Source of the DNA: Channallabes apus
Taxonomy: Eukaryota; Chordata; Actinopteri; Siluriformes; Clariidae
Direction: 5' to 3'
DNA length: 64,000 bases
Assembly: GCA_030522415.1 (NCBI GenBank)
Contig: CM060106.1
Coordinates: 26,437,967-26,501,966 of the forward strand
Below, one piece after another: positions 43,030-54,918 of this stretch. The translations under genes and the position numbers were made by a program. The notes below the pieces were generated by a model that made no database searches, was not told where the DNA came from, and worked only from the letters and a program-made list of their open reading frames with translations. Position 1 is the first letter of the stretch. Each line of letters opens with the position of its first letter.

Positions 43030-43224
43030 ATGAAGAAGGCTTTGCAACCACCTCCCCAAGTAGAGTCTTGGATCTCGTGGTTAACGCAATTATGGGGAGG
43101 CTGGGGTTATTGGCTGGTTTATAGTGTTTTACCAATTGGGATTATAATCTTGCTAGGCCTCTGTATAACACCCTGTATTTGCAGATGTATACAGGGACTA
43201 GTTCTGAACACAGTAAATTATTAA
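43030..43224 (+). pseudogene. Retroviral env, membrane anchor fragment
   Basis: VESWISWLTQLWGGWGYWL leads into the hydrophobic LVYSVLPIGIIILLGLCI and a Cys-rich end (CITPCICRCIQG). This is the membrane-proximal Trp-rich region, anchor and short cytoplasmic tail. It is out of register with the preceding env piece. Confidence 0.7.
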
Positions 43225-43594
43225 ATGTTAAGACAGACTGACAACATAAAACGGAAAACGGACTGGGACGACCCGACTTCTGACAGAGTTCAAAATTCCG
43301 GTGACTATCATTTTGAATGTTTAGATCATGATATGGAAGAAGACATAATGTAAATCTTTAGAGAAATATAAAGCATGTATATTTTAAGTAGGTTGCAAAT
43401 TTTTTTATGCTTTTGTGTCAGGGGTCTATCCCCATAAAGACAGCTGTAGTGTCCTCTGTGTGCATTAGAGTGCTAGTGATGATGATTAAAAACCCAGGTG
43501 GGTGAGACAATATCTGATGAAATTTACCGAATGCATAGCTTATTAGTATTGTTTTGAATTGTAGAATTAAAATATTTAGGTTGTCATAGAATGA

Positions 43595-43608
43595 CAAAAG
43601 GGGGAAAT
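43595..43608 (+). other. 3' polypurine tract
   Basis: CAAAAGGGGGAAAT immediately before the TG of the LTR; primes plus-strand DNA in retroviruses. Confidence 0.8.
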
Positions 43609-44042
43609 TGTAATGGAAAAATCATATTTTAATTATATGTATTAATTCTATTTGATTCTTGTAGTAAGTGTGTAACGTAGGCCTTAGAAGTTTGAACTTA
43701 GTTGTCGAAGCTTAGAGACACAAGGCCGAGAACAGAATAGAAACAACCTGATTGTAGTTGTCCCTGAATAAATGATAAGGTATGGACATCTGGTCTGGGG
43801 CAGATAAAGAGTCATGAGTTTGAATGTAGGAACTTCACGTACGGGGCGTTGATTATGTTAACAGAGATGTTTGTGTATAAAATAGGTCAGCTAGAGAAAG
43901 AGATCACCTTTCTCTATGCTGCAACTGTTTGCTGTATGAGACTGGTCCTTCTGCAGAAGTTTAAAATAAAACCTTTGTTACTTTGCTCTTACCCAGTGTA
44001 TGGATTACTTGTCTTTATATTGGTTTCAGAATTTCCACCACA
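43609..44042 (+). repeat. Retroviral 3' LTR
   Basis: 434 bases, starting TGTAATGG right after the polypurine tract and ending CCACCACA. TATAAAA at 43876-43882 and AATAAA at 43965-43970 give a U3-R-U5 layout with R of about 60-80 bases. No matching upstream copy. Confidence 0.8.
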
Positions 44043-44529
44043 GTGACTAGAGTGGAGAAATGCTAAAACATTTAGTTCCTCTAATAACCACTAGGAGCTC
44101 AATCCCCATAGAACTTAATGTTACAATGTCCAACTTTACAACAGAAATAAACATGTTTTTCAGCCAAGTACAAAAAACAAAACAAAACAAAAAATTCATT
44201 CCTATTCATGATAGCTGTATGGGGTGATTTTTTAAAAATGTAACTCATCACTTAAAATTATATTAAGCAATAAAAGTATGCATAATTGGGCATGCCTAAT
44301 TTGAGCTGCATTGCTATATGTGTGCTATGCATTACATTAGATAACCAGCTAACTGTAAATGCACTACATGAAACATAGAAGCTGATATGTGACAATGTGT
44401 GGGATATAAATGATGGAGTTCAATCGAAGCAAAGTAAGCTCAGCTAAAGCTAAGGTAGCTAGCTGGTGGTTCAGAAGAACAGCATACTTTGATTTAAGTT
44501 TATTAGACATGGGAAAACATACAGTGTGA
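44043..44529. other. No gene seen
   Basis: AT-rich sequence after the LTR; an A/C-rich patch near 44170-44192. Nothing recognised. Confidence 0.4.
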
Positions 44530-45556
44530 GTACTGTTACTATTAGAAGACGGCTATGTGAAGCCAAGCTATCAGCAAAAAAAAAAAAAAGGCCCATTGTT
44601 GAAAAAAAGACATGTGCTGAAGAGGTTACAGTTTGCCGAAGAACACATTGACTGGCCTAAAGAGAAATGGTGCAATATTTTGATCAAAGCAATATTGTTC
44701 TTTTTGGGTCTAGAGGCCTCAACCAGGTTGTCAGGCGACCCCCAAACATTGAATTCAAGCCACAGTATACTGTGTAGACAGTGAAGCATGGAGGCACAAG
44801 CATCATGATATGGGGATGTAGCTTCTCGTACTATGGTGTAGGGCCTATTTATCACATTTCAGGGATCATGGATCAATTTGAGTCCATCAGAATACTTCAA
44901 GAGGTCATGTTGCCTTATGCCGTAGAGGAAATGTCCGTGAAATGGGTGTTTCAACAAGACAACGTCCCCAAACACACCAGTAAGCGAGCAGCATCTTAGT
45001 TACAGACCAACAAGATTGACGTTATGGAGTGGCCAGCCCGATCCCCAGAGCTTAATCCAATAGAAAACCTGTGGGCTGACATTAAAAATGCTGCTTCTGA
45101 GGCAAAACCAAGAAATGCAGAGGAATTGTGGCGTGTAGTACAATTCTCTTGGGCTGGAATACCTGTTCAAAGGTGCCAGAAGATGGTTGACTCCATGCAG
45201 CACAGATGTGAAGCAGTTGTCAGAAACCATGGTTATACAACTAAATAGTTAGTTCAGAGATACACAAGAAAGATCAAACTTCAAGTATTTTCGTTTAAAC
45301 GGTAAATTCATCACTTTGTAAAGATGAGCGATGACACTGCAATTTTTTTTAACAGACAAATATTTGTTTTTCTTCACTTTCTGTAAACTAATAATACATT
45401 TAGCACATTTTTCTTCATGTTGTGATTCAGAATAGAATGTGCAGAGTGTCCAATGCATTTGTGTGATTTTAATTATTTTATAATTAAAAGTTATTATATG
45501 GATATGGAGCTTTACTCACTTTTTTCAACACACTGCTATTATATTGAACACAACTG
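44530..45556 (+). mobile_element. Tc1/mariner remnant
   Basis: Right part of a Tc1-like element. The end near 45556 (TTCAACACACTGCTATTATA then TTGAACACAACTGTA) looks like its outer repeat. The left repeat was not found. Confidence 0.78.
44557..45248 (+). pseudogene. Tc1 transposase remnant, three frames
   Basis: A first frame (44557-44784) carries [18 protein letters not shown], preceding a damaged first-Asp region. A second frame (44781-44999) has KHGGTSIMIWGC and the second Asp in VFQQDNVPKHTS, stopping at 44997-44999. The third (45024-45248) has SPELNPIENLWADIK and the C-terminal helix RCQKMVDSMQHRCEAVVRN. The helix-turn-helix half is missing. Inactive. Confidence 0.82.
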
Positions 45557-45559
45557 TAC

Positions 45560-46625
45560 ATCTTTCTAAACGCAAGCTGAATTGTGAGAGCTGTTGTATA
45601 CTGTTTTTTGAGCCAATAAGTAATATTTCTGTCTTATTTTTTTAGTAAGAGAAAATTATCGGTCATCCAATCTTTTATACATTCAGTTTATCTAGACAAC
45701 TTGGGTATATTTTTTATATAAATGGAAGGTTTGAAATCGGTCTATAATTTATTATTTAATTCGGGCCTAAATTTTATTTTTTTAAGAAGAGGCTTAATAA
45801 CTGCCAACTTGAAAGATTTAGGGACGTGACCTTAGACGTGGTTGACTTAGACGTGGTGATAAGTTTGTACAGCTTCCTGTCCTATACCTGTAAAGCATTG
45901 AAAATCTAAATGTGGAGCTATAGGCTGGATTGGAACACGAGATGCTATTAGAGGTTGAACATCCATTATTTTCTTCCTAATACTAACGATTCTTTCATTA
46001 AAGATATTCATAAAGTCTTCACTACCTGTAATGGAGTACTCTCTGCAGATATCAGATAGGTTTTGTTAGTCTAGCCACTGTACTAAATAAGAACCTGGGA
46101 TTGTTTTGGTTTCTTGCTATCAGTTGGCTCAGATGCTCGGCCCTAGCAGCTTTTAGAGCCTGTCTATACTTGGACAGGTCTATACTTTATATGCGATTCT
46201 AAAAACTTTCGCTCGAGGTTACGGGTTGCTCTCTTGAGGGCGTGTGTATGACTATTGTACCATGATGCAGGTGTTTTTTTCTCTGACATTTTTTAATCTG
46301 ATGGGAGCAAAAGTACCTTATGTGCTGGTAAAAACAGTTCCTATGCTGTTAGTTAATTTATCTAGATCATCTGCATTTAGGGGTCTAGTAATGTCTTGGA
46401 ACCAATTCGGCAGATTACTTGTGAATCTCTCTTTGGTGGTCGGATTAATATTTCTACTAAATCGATAACATGGGGAGACAAAGCTAATCTATTCTATAGG
46501 TAAAGTATATACTAAGAGGTAATTATTTGTGTTATCAACATCAAGCTTCATTAGCATCAGCTACATGAATATTAAAGTCCCCTACTATCAACACTTTGTC
46601 GGACTTAATCAGTCGATCTGACAGT
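45560..46625 (-). repeat. Decayed, internally deleted L2-type LINE fragment
   Basis: Aligns in order with pieces of the LINE at 30240-32060 on the same strand, for example AAGCTGAATTGTGAGAGCTG near 45571 and TACTATCAACACTTTGTC near 46581. Large parts of the reverse transcriptase are missing. No open frame of note. Confidence 0.8.
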
Positions 46626-46629
46626 ATAC

Positions 46630-49205
46630 GACACTTCCTAAAAATAATGTGGAAACGTGCAAAAGCATTGAAGTGTTAAGTATGCTTTCCAATTATGAAG
46701 GTCTGCCCAGAAAGGTCTTATCACTGGGCACTCCCAAAATATATGGTAGTGATTGGCTTCCCGAAATCCACACTGTCTCCAACATTTGGTGTCCCCTCCC
46801 TCAATATGTGCTTTCTGTTTCGGAGTAATAAAAAATCTGATAAGGCACTTCCAACCAAATTCCCGCCATATGTGAGAGTTGGTACATTTCAAAAAAATTT
46901 TATTTCTTTCGTTAAGTATATTCCCAAATATTTCAGTGAATTCTGATGCCAATTAAGACGGAATTTATCTCTAATATATTTTGGAGGAGTATAATTCAAA
47001 GTCAAAGTTTGCGATTTTTGCATATGTAATTTGTATCCTGCATATCTGCCAGATTAATTAATTCAGGAAATAAGTTAGTGTGTTTACTTACTGTTAATAA
47101 ATCAAAATATCATCAGCATATAATGCCAATTTGTGATCTTCTCCATTAATACAGATGCCTTTGATGTTTTCAGCCTGCCTTATCCACTGTGCGAGAGGCT
47201 CTATATACAGTAGATCGCAAAAAGCAGTGGTGAAATTGGTCATCCCTGTCATGATCCAGGTTCTAATATAATGGTATCTGAAAGGTACCCATTTATTTTT
47301 TTTCGGACAGATGGTTTATTATATATCGTTCGGATGCCCCTAACAGGGGCATCCGAACGATGCCCCTGATTTGTGAATGTCAAATCTTTCAAGAGCTTTA
47401 TATAGGAAAAGCCAACTTACGGAATCAAAAGCCTTTTCCGCATCTATAGTGTAAACTCATTTTTCTAAGAGCTTCCAGTTTGTCTTGTTGAATATGACTT
47501 AATATATGCATAGATTATCATGAGTTTATCTTTAAGAGATAAACCCAGTCTGATCGTTATGTATTAGTTGTGGGAGAATCTTTTCTAGTCTTTTGGCAAG
47601 GATCCTTGTATATAATTTGTAATCGACGTTCAGGATCGAAATTGATCTGTATGAACTACATTCTAATCTATCTTTTCCCTCTTTTGGGATGACTGCCTCG
47701 ATCCATGATGGAGGTATTTTGGCCTCCATTAAAGATGTATTGCACGCCCGAAGAAGACACTGTATTAATTCAGATCGAAAAGTCTTATACCACTCTGACG
47801 TAAAGCCATCAAAGCCAGGAGACTTATTCGTCTTGAGCCGATGGCGTTATTTAGTTCTGTCTCAGTTATCGCAGCTATTAATGCTTGATTTAGTTCCTCT
47901 GTTATAACTGTTGAGTTGAGGTAATCAAGGAATTGTCCAATCTGTTGCTCATCCTGTAGATGTGCTTGTGCATACAATAACTTGTAGTATTTTTAAAACG
48001 TTTTTTTTTTCATTTCATTTTGTTTATATTGTATGTTTTTAGAATTTAAATCCCTTATTGTATATATTGTATTATGCTGTTTGTAGCTTCTTGCCAAAAG
48101 TTTAGTTGATTAAGAGCCTGATTCATAGTACTGTATTTCTGTTTCGTAAATACCATCTTTCTTTCAATATCTTGAGAGTACATTATATTTATTTCATTTC
48201 TAATTTTCTTTACACCGATCATCAGGTTTGATTTTTGTTCCTTTTTGTGTTGTATCTCAAGATCTTTTAGTTCATTATTGAGATTTGTTAGTCTTACAGT
48301 AATTGCTTTAATTTCTTTTCATAGGGACAAAAGGATATAATTCTACCCTTAATGACTGCTTTTAAGGCATCCCATACTATGACCGATTTTTATCATTTTC
48401 TTCAAAGAATACTCTTATATCCTCCTTAATTTAAGTTTGAAATTTGTGTTTTTTTAGAATGCTTGTATTTAACCTCCACTGTGTTTTTCCTGGATTATCT
48501 CTAATATGTATAGTGTAAGAGAGAGGCGCATGATCAAACAAATCAATAGATCATATACCACAGCTTTGTATTCTACAGTATGGTGATCTCGTTTTAGTGC
48601 AAAAAAAATAGTCTATCCTTGAGTATATGTCATGAGGGCACGAGTAAAAATTATAGTCACGACCTGATGGATAAAAATCTCTCCAAAGATCTAGTATACC
48701 CATCTCTGTCATTAGAACATGAATTTTTCTATGTAATGAGGTGGCATTTGAATTTTTTGATTAATCTAATTTTGGGTTAAGACAGATGTTCCAATCTCCA
48801 CCACATAAGACAATTCCTTTGGCTCCTATCAGCAAATCAAATATTTTCCTATAAAAAGCTAAATCAGTTCCGGCAGGGAGCATAAATATTACATATTGTT
48901 ATGATAGTGTCAACTATTTTCCCTGAAACTATTATGTATCTCCCTTCCGTATCTGAGATTTCTGAGAGGTATTCAAATTGTAATTTTTTGTTAAAATTGC
49001 ATATTAAAATTGCAACTTCTGACAAAAATAATAGTAATGCTTTAAAATGTCTAGATTAATCACATGCGTCAAGGTGTTCATATCGACAGACCTAGTTTTA
49101 AGACAAAAAAGAAACTGGACATTGTAGCATTGTTAACGCTATGCTCTTCTGGTCAATACAGGATATGATGTCATTAGTGATGGCCTCATACTCACTGACA
49201 ATAGT
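46630..49205 (-). repeat. Decayed L1/Tx1-type LINE
   Basis: Minus-strand LINE remnants. An endonuclease GDWN block lies near 48781-48810; reverse transcriptase SYRSISILNVDYKLY and DQTGFIS are at 47532-47729, LYADDIL near 47105-47125; and the C-terminal Cys/His block CWRQCGFREANHYHIFWECP is at 46638-46952. Multiple stops and shifts. L1-type from the SISILNVDYK and C-terminal blocks. Confidence 0.8.
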
Positions 49206-49348
49206 GCTGATAAACATTAGACTTTCAGATATTTTAGATTCATTACACACAACTGAAGTAGTTCAAGCCTTTTATTGTTTTAATATTGATGATTGTGGCA
49301 TACAGCTCATGAAAACCCAAAATCCCTATCTAAAAAAATTTGCATATT

Positions 49349-50319
49349 TCATCCGACCAATGAAAGAAAAGTGTTTTTAATACAAAATAAGTCAACCTTC
49401 AAATAATTATGTTCAGTTCGGCACTCAATACTTGGTCGGGAATCCTTTTGCAGATTCTTGTGTCTTGTGTCTCTCAACTTTCTCTTCACAATATCCCACA
49501 GATTCTCTATGGGGTTCAGGTCAGGAGAGCCAATTGAGCACAGTAATACCATGGTCAGTAAACCATTTACCAGTGGTTTTGGCACTGTGAGCAGGTGCCA
49601 GGTCGTGCTGAAAAATTAAATCTTCATCTCCATAAAGCTTTTCAGCAGATGGAAGCATGAAGTGCTCCAAAATCTCCTGATAGCTAGCTGCATTGACCCT
49701 GCCCTTGATAAAACACAGTGGACCAACACCAGCAGCTGACATGGCACCCCAGACCATCACTGACTGTGGGTACTTGACACTGGACTTCAGGCATTTTGGC
49801 ATTTCCCTCTCCCCAGTCTTCCTCCAGACTCTGGCACCTGGATTTCCGAATGACATGCAAAATTTGCTTTCATCCGAAAAAAGTACTTTGGACCACACCA
49901 CTGAGCAACAGTCCAGTGCTGTTTCTCTGTAGCCCAGGTCAGGCGCTTCTGCCGCTGTTTCTGGTTCAAAAGTGGCTTGACCTGGGGAATGCGGCACCTG
50001 TTCCCATTTCCTGCACACGCCTGTACACGGTGGCTCTGGATGTTTCTACTCCAGACTCAGTCCACTGCTTCCGCAGGTCCCCCAAGGTCTGGAATCGGTC
50101 CTTCTCCACAATCTTCCTCAGGGCCCGGTCACCTCTTCTCGTTGTGCAGCGTTTTCTGCCACACTTTTTCCTTCCCACAGACTTCCCACTGAGGTGCCTT
50201 GATACAGCACTCTGGGAACAGCCTATTCGTTCAGAAATGTCTTTCTGTGTCTTACCCTCTTGCTTGAGGGTGTCAATGATGGCCTTCTGGACAGCAGTCA
50301 GGTCGGCAGTCTTACCCAT
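49349..50319 (-). pseudogene. Tc1 transposase, frameshifted
   Basis: Starts ATG at 50319 (MGKTADLTAVQ) with two helix-turn-helix regions (ISERIGCSQSAVSRHL; VETSRATVYRRVQEMG). A shift near 49980-50018 leads to the second frame with VLFSDESKFCM (first Asp) and LIFQHDLAPAHSAK (second Asp). A second shift near 49520-49585 leads to [15 protein letters not shown] (last Glu). All catalytic residues are present but the frame is broken twice. N-terminal sequence is well preserved. Confidence 0.88.
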
Positions 50320-50552
50320 GATTGCGGTTTTGAGTAATGAACCAGGCTGGGAGTTTTTAAAAGCCTCAGGAATCTTTTGCAGGTGTTTAGAGTTAATTAG
50401 TTGATTCAGATGATTAGGTTAATAGCTCGTTTAGAGAACCTTTTCATGATATGCTAATTTTTTGAGATAGGGATTTGGGGTTTTCATGAGCTGTATGCCA
50501 CAATCATCAATATTAAAACAATAAAAGGCTTGAACTACTTCAGTTGTGTGTA

Positions 50553-50606
50553 TCATTCATTCATTCATTTTCTATACCGCTTAATCCTGTGTTCAGGGTC
50601 GCGGGG
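50553..50606 (-). mobile_element. 54-bp SINE 3'-tail insertion with 12-bp target duplication
   Basis: Direct repeats CAGTTGTGTGTA at 50541-50552 and 50607-50618 enclose the complement of the SINE 3' end (CGACCCTGAACACAGG, GGTATAGAAAATGAATG). It is the extreme 3' tail of the SINE family seen at 34816. The left repeat of the host Tc1 has no insert at the equivalent place, so it came later. Confidence 0.85.
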
Positions 50607-50939
50607 CAGTTGTGTGTAATGAATCTAAAATATATGAAAGTCTAATGTTTATCAGTACATTACAGAAAATAATTAACTTTATCACAATATGCTAATTTTT
50701 TGAGAAGGACCTGTATAATAGTGGTGTTGTATACGAGTGGTGCGTAAGGGAGAGCATTAGAAAGTTATTTAAAATTTAGCCAGAAACAGGAAAAAAAATT
50801 TCTAAAAGTGTTGGAAATTTCTGTTAAATTGCTTACATGTGATAAAGTTTTATTTAAAATTTTAAAATATATATATATATTTTTGCTGCTAATAAGACAA
50901 CAGATATTTTAAAGTGTTAAGGGAAGGCAAAGACTAGTG

Positions 50940-50996
50940 GTAGGCAGTGTTGGGTGTAACGCGTTGTAAGTACAAAGTACAAAGTAGCGCGTTAAA
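50940..50996 (+). repeat. hAT-like terminal sequence
   Basis: CAGTGTTGGGTGTAACGCG and GCGCGTTAAAGTA resemble the ends of fish hAT-type elements that carry CAGTGTTGGG termini. Only the end is visible before the next insertion. Confidence 0.45.
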
Positions 50997-51265
50997 GTAC
51001 AGTGGAACCTCGGATTACGAGCAGAATTCGTTCCGGAGACAAACTCGTATTCCAAAACACTCTTAAACCAAATTTAATTTTCCCATAAGAAATAATGGAA
51101 ACTTAAATTATTCGTTCTACAGCCCAAAAAAATTAATACATAAAATTAATTAAAACAAAATATAAAGTAAAAATAAAACAAATTAACCTGCACTTTACCT
51201 TTAAAAAAAGTAAAAAATAAATCCCGACAGATAAGTTAGTTCCCGTTTGTGCATGCAGGGACTGT

Positions 51266-51285
51266 GTGTGTGTGTGTGTGTGTGA
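51266..51285. repeat. (TG)n microsatellite in the outer inverted repeat
   Basis: Ten TG units; the mirrored (CA)n is at about 56931-56940. Confidence 0.8.
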
Positions 51286-51994
51286 GGCTAGAGTAAGGGG
51301 AGACTTTTGCTTTCACCCCCTCCTGTCTCCCCCTTCTCATCTTACACAGTAAAAATTTCTCCCTTCGTCTGAATTAGACACACATTAACGGAAAGACTGT
51401 TGTTCTCTTCAAAATTATTAAAGCTTCTCCGCTTTATTTTAATGTTGCTCGCGACAGCGTAACAGCCCGTTAATTCATGCTCGTGTACTGATGAGATGGA
51501 CAAACTGCTGGATGTCCTTTCTTTTATTTGCTGCATTGTTGGGCTATAGTACAAATTTTCGGGTGGATCCTGCACTTAAATCCAACTGAAAAAACTACTG
51601 AAGAACAAAACTCAGGCTCTATACATGTATATGGCATTATATTCCTGCCACAATTCTGAGCGCGTTGTTTGACATTTTGAGAGCAGACAAAGCACTATAT
51701 GTGTGTGCAAGGTCTCCACTGCGCGCTCAACAGCTCGATTCTCAACGTGTTCTCCGCGCGCGCTCGACTCTGTCTGCACGCGCATGCAACATTTCTAAAG
51801 TAATAAAAAAACACCTACTATAGGGGCCAAAATAGAACTTTATTCAAATAAAAGTAAATACATAAATAAATTGTGTCATTTATAAATTACAATTGTAGTT
51901 CTACAGCAAAAAATACAAACTAAAATATCACTTTAAATAAAACATTTATGATAAATAAAATAAACAATAATAAACTGAAATAAAATCAACACTG

Positions 51995-52225
51995 TCATCT
52001 GCTGGAGCTTTCCAAAGTTAAAAATTTACAAAGGCACACTACTGCTTTTTCTTGAGGCAAAGTCGTAAATGAGCTCTTCATATGATAAAGCCTTTGATAA
52101 TTGATGCTGACAATTGCCAGACCACTCATGCGCTCTTGTGCCATAGATGAGTGCAAGTACGTTTTGATGAGCTTCATTTTAGAAAAACTTGGCTCAGCAG
52201 AGGCAACAGTTACAGGGAGCGTCAC
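51995..52225 (-). pseudogene. hAT transposase, C-terminal dimerisation exon
   Basis: The frame starts after an AG (GATACAG) and reads TLPVTVASAEPSFSKMKLIK, then SSMAQERMSGLAIVSI, the conserved hAT C-terminal dimerisation motif (TLPVTVASAERSFSKLK), ending in a stop with TTTATT-type (AATAAA) sequence nearby. The rest of the transposase is not found on this strand. The usual Arg after Glu is Pro. Confidence 0.75.
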
Positions 52226-53297
52226 TGTATCATATTAAGAAAGATGCGTTAGTCGTGAAATTATTACAGACATTAAAACACATTATTAACGTCGAGACAA
52301 TAAAATAAGGTTTCACAGGATTATGAACGTACCTGAAAGTGATGCACGGATTTGATAAGATTTGGTCTCCTCTTCTCCTTTATCTTGAAAACGTAGGCTG
52401 AGTAACCATGTGGTTTTGATCGCACCATTAGTGTGGCATGATTTTTAGTCCCTAGGGTGGGGAGGGAGGTAGGGGGTTGTTTTGTTTTGTTCCTTATGTT
52501 TGTGGTATATGTATGGAACGATTATGGAACGATATCGCGGACAATATTCAAATGCAATTGCAAATAGCATTTGCAATTGTGTTTCCCATATGTAGACGCA
52601 CAAAGTGTGCCATAATTCAAATGCAATTGCAAACTTTGCATTACCGTTTGCTGATTCGCCTTTGCGAGCGCACACTGACTGCCACATTTCAAATGAAAAA
52701 ACAAAGTCCATTTGCATTTGTATTTCCCAGGTCTTACACGTCATGAACCTGTCATATTTAAATAGCAAAATCAATCACCACGTTTGCTTTTTCACTCACG
52801 TCAAGCCGGCCAAAATTCAAACGCAATCGCTAATCCATTTGCAATTGCATTTCCAACACGTTACACAGAAACCTGTCAATCAGCGTCAGGGGCGGGTCTA
52901 TACTGTGGGGCGGGATTGTATGGGGAGTGACGTCACTCGCACTCGCCGACCAAGAGGGGGATATTTGAGCACTGGAGGTGAACCGAGATTATCTCATTTG
53001 TTTATCAAGAAATAAACACACAAAAATGACAAATCGCATATTTTCTTGCTCCGGAGTGGACAGAGAAGTTTTTACAAATAAAAATATTTTTAGATCTTCT
53101 CCTGTTACAGCCTGCTGGAGCTAAATCTTTCAGAAACGCTGCGTACCGGTGTTATGCGCTAAAATGCCTCCCTGCCACTGATTGCACCCCCACAAAATCT
53201 CTGTCAAATATTCATATTATTATTATCAAATATAATATATGAGTATTATCACGAAGCGATTTTTATTATAAATAAGAAATATAAAAATATACATGTA

Positions 53298-54918
53298 CAA
53301 CCCCTGGCAAAAATTCTGGAATCACCCTCTCAGAAGATGTTCATTCAAATGTTTAATTGTGTATAAAAAAAAAAAACAAGCACATACATGCCACAAAACT
53401 ATTTTTACTCAACAATCCAAACTTCTGGCTGTATAAAACACTTTTTAAAAAAAAAACTACGAAAGATATAAATATAGTCAATGACAACTGTTTTAACAAC
53501 TCAAACAGAGGAAAAAAATATGGAATCACAAATCTGAGGGAAAAAATATGGAATCACCATGCACTTTGCATTTCTACAACTGCTAATTAGTCTACAGTTA
53601 AAAAAGAGTGCTTGCACACATTAGGGATGTGTTGAACCAAGATGATTGACATAACTCATAGCTCCAACACGAGAGATGTCAGTTGAAACAAAGGAGAGAA
53701 TTATCAAACTTCTTGAAGAAGGTAAATCTTCATGGAATGTTGCAAAAGATGTTGGTTGTTCCCAGTCAGCTGTGTCTAAAATCTGGACCAAGTACAAATC
53801 AAATGGAAAGGTTGTAAAAGGGAAGCGTACTGGTAGACCAAGAAAGACATCAAAGCGCCAAGACAGAAAACTTAAAGCAATATGACTTGAAAACAGAAAA
53901 TGCACAACAAAACAAATGAGGAACAAATGGGCAGAAAGTGGAGTCAATGTCTGTGACCGGACAGTAAGAAACCGCCTAAAAGAAATGGGATTTACATACA
54001 GAAAAGCCAAAAGAAAACCATCATTAACATCTAAACAGAACAAAACAAGGGTTCAGTGGGCTAAAGAAAGACAATCTTGGACTGCAGATGACTGGATGAG
54101 AGTTAGAGTCAGTGATGAATCACGAATCTGCATTGCGCAGGGTGATGATGCTGGAACTTTTGTTTGGTGCCGTTCCAATGAAATTTATAAAGACAACTGC
54201 CTGAAGAAAACATGCAAATTTCCACAATCATTATTGATATGGGGTTGTATGTCAGGTAAAGGTATGGGAGACATGACAGTCATTACATCTTCTATAAATG
54301 CACAAGTTTATGTTGAGATTTTGGACACTTTTCTTATTCCATCAATTGAAAGGATGTTTGGTGATGGTAGCATCATTTTTCAGGATGATAATGCATCGTG
54401 CCATAGGGCAAAATCTGTGAAAACATTCCTACAGGAAAGACATATAATGTCAATGGCATGGCCTGCAAATAGTCCGGACCTTAATCCAATTGAAAATCTG
54501 TGGTGGAAATGAAAGAAAATGGTCCAGGACGAGGCTCCAACCTGCAAAGCTGATCTGGCAACTGCAATAAGACAAAGCTGGAGACAGACTGATGAAGTCT
54601 ACTGTTGGACATTAGTTAAATCCAGGCCTCAGAGAATTCAAGCTGTCATAAAAGCCAGAGGTGCTGCAACAAAGTACAAGTAGTGTTTTTATTTGGTGAT
54701 TCCATATTTTTTTCCTCTGTTTGAGTTGTTAAAACAGTTGTCGTTGACTATAGTTATCTTTCTTTGTTTTTTTTAAGTGTTTTATACAGCCAGAAGTTTG
54801 GATTGTTGAGTGAAAATAGTTTTGTGGCATGTATGTGCTTGTTTTTTTTTCTACACAATTAAACATTTGAATGAACATCTTCTGAGAGGGGTGATTCCAG
54901 AATTTTTGCCAGGGGTTG
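53298..54918 (+). mobile_element. Tc1/mariner transposon, near complete, inside the foldback element
   Basis: 1621 bases with ends CAACCCCTGGCAAAAATTCT and its inverse, TA on both sides (53296-53297 and 54919-54920). Terminal inverted repeats of about 210 bases are nearly perfect. It encodes one transposase (53676-54681) broken by two stops. Confidence 0.93.
53676..54681 (+). pseudogene. Tc1 transposase with two nonsense codons
   Basis: Starts MSVETKERIIKLL with a helix-turn-helix (VAKDVGCSQSAVSKIW), an RTGRPRK-type GRPR-like linker (GKRTGRPRKTS), the second DNA-binding part, then the catalytic domain with RVSDESRICI, IIFQDDNASCHRA and [11 protein letters not shown]. In-frame TGA codons at 53884 and 54510 interrupt it; the last 55 codons continue to a natural stop at 54679-54681. 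No other damage. Both stops could come from CGA-type or single-base changes. Confidence 0.9.

Larger units (their letters stand above)
37500..44042 (+). mobile_element. Degraded endogenous retrovirus (3' LTR present, 5' LTR absent)
   Basis: Plus-strand proviral remains: leader with repeated hairpins (about 37500-38250), gag (38491-39704, one frameshift), a mostly missing or unreadable pol with an RNase H/integrase-linker piece (41335-41582) and the integrase C-terminus (41747-41881), env in three broken pieces (42182-43224), a polypurine tract and a 434-base LTR. No sequence matching the 3' LTR is found upstream, so the 5' LTR is lost. Single CCHC knuckle, the GPLTVLLT integrase tail and a furin-type Env site suit a gamma/epsilon-like fish retrovirus. 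The class is inferred. Confidence 0.85.
49208..50716 (-). mobile_element. Tc1/mariner element with about 200-bp terminal inverted repeats
   Basis: Both ends share GAAGTAGTTCAAGCC, TGGCATACAGCTCATGA and AATCCCTATC in opposite directions. The right end is complete (GAGAAGGACCTGTA near 50716); the left lacks its outermost bases and joins the L1 remnant at about 49207. It encodes a broken transposase and itself hosts a 54-bp SINE tail at 50553-50606. Confidence 0.88.

Noticed and set aside
52605..53015. Open frames in the foldback arms (also 55268-55747)
   Set aside because: They are mirror translations of the inverted arms with no protein family features.
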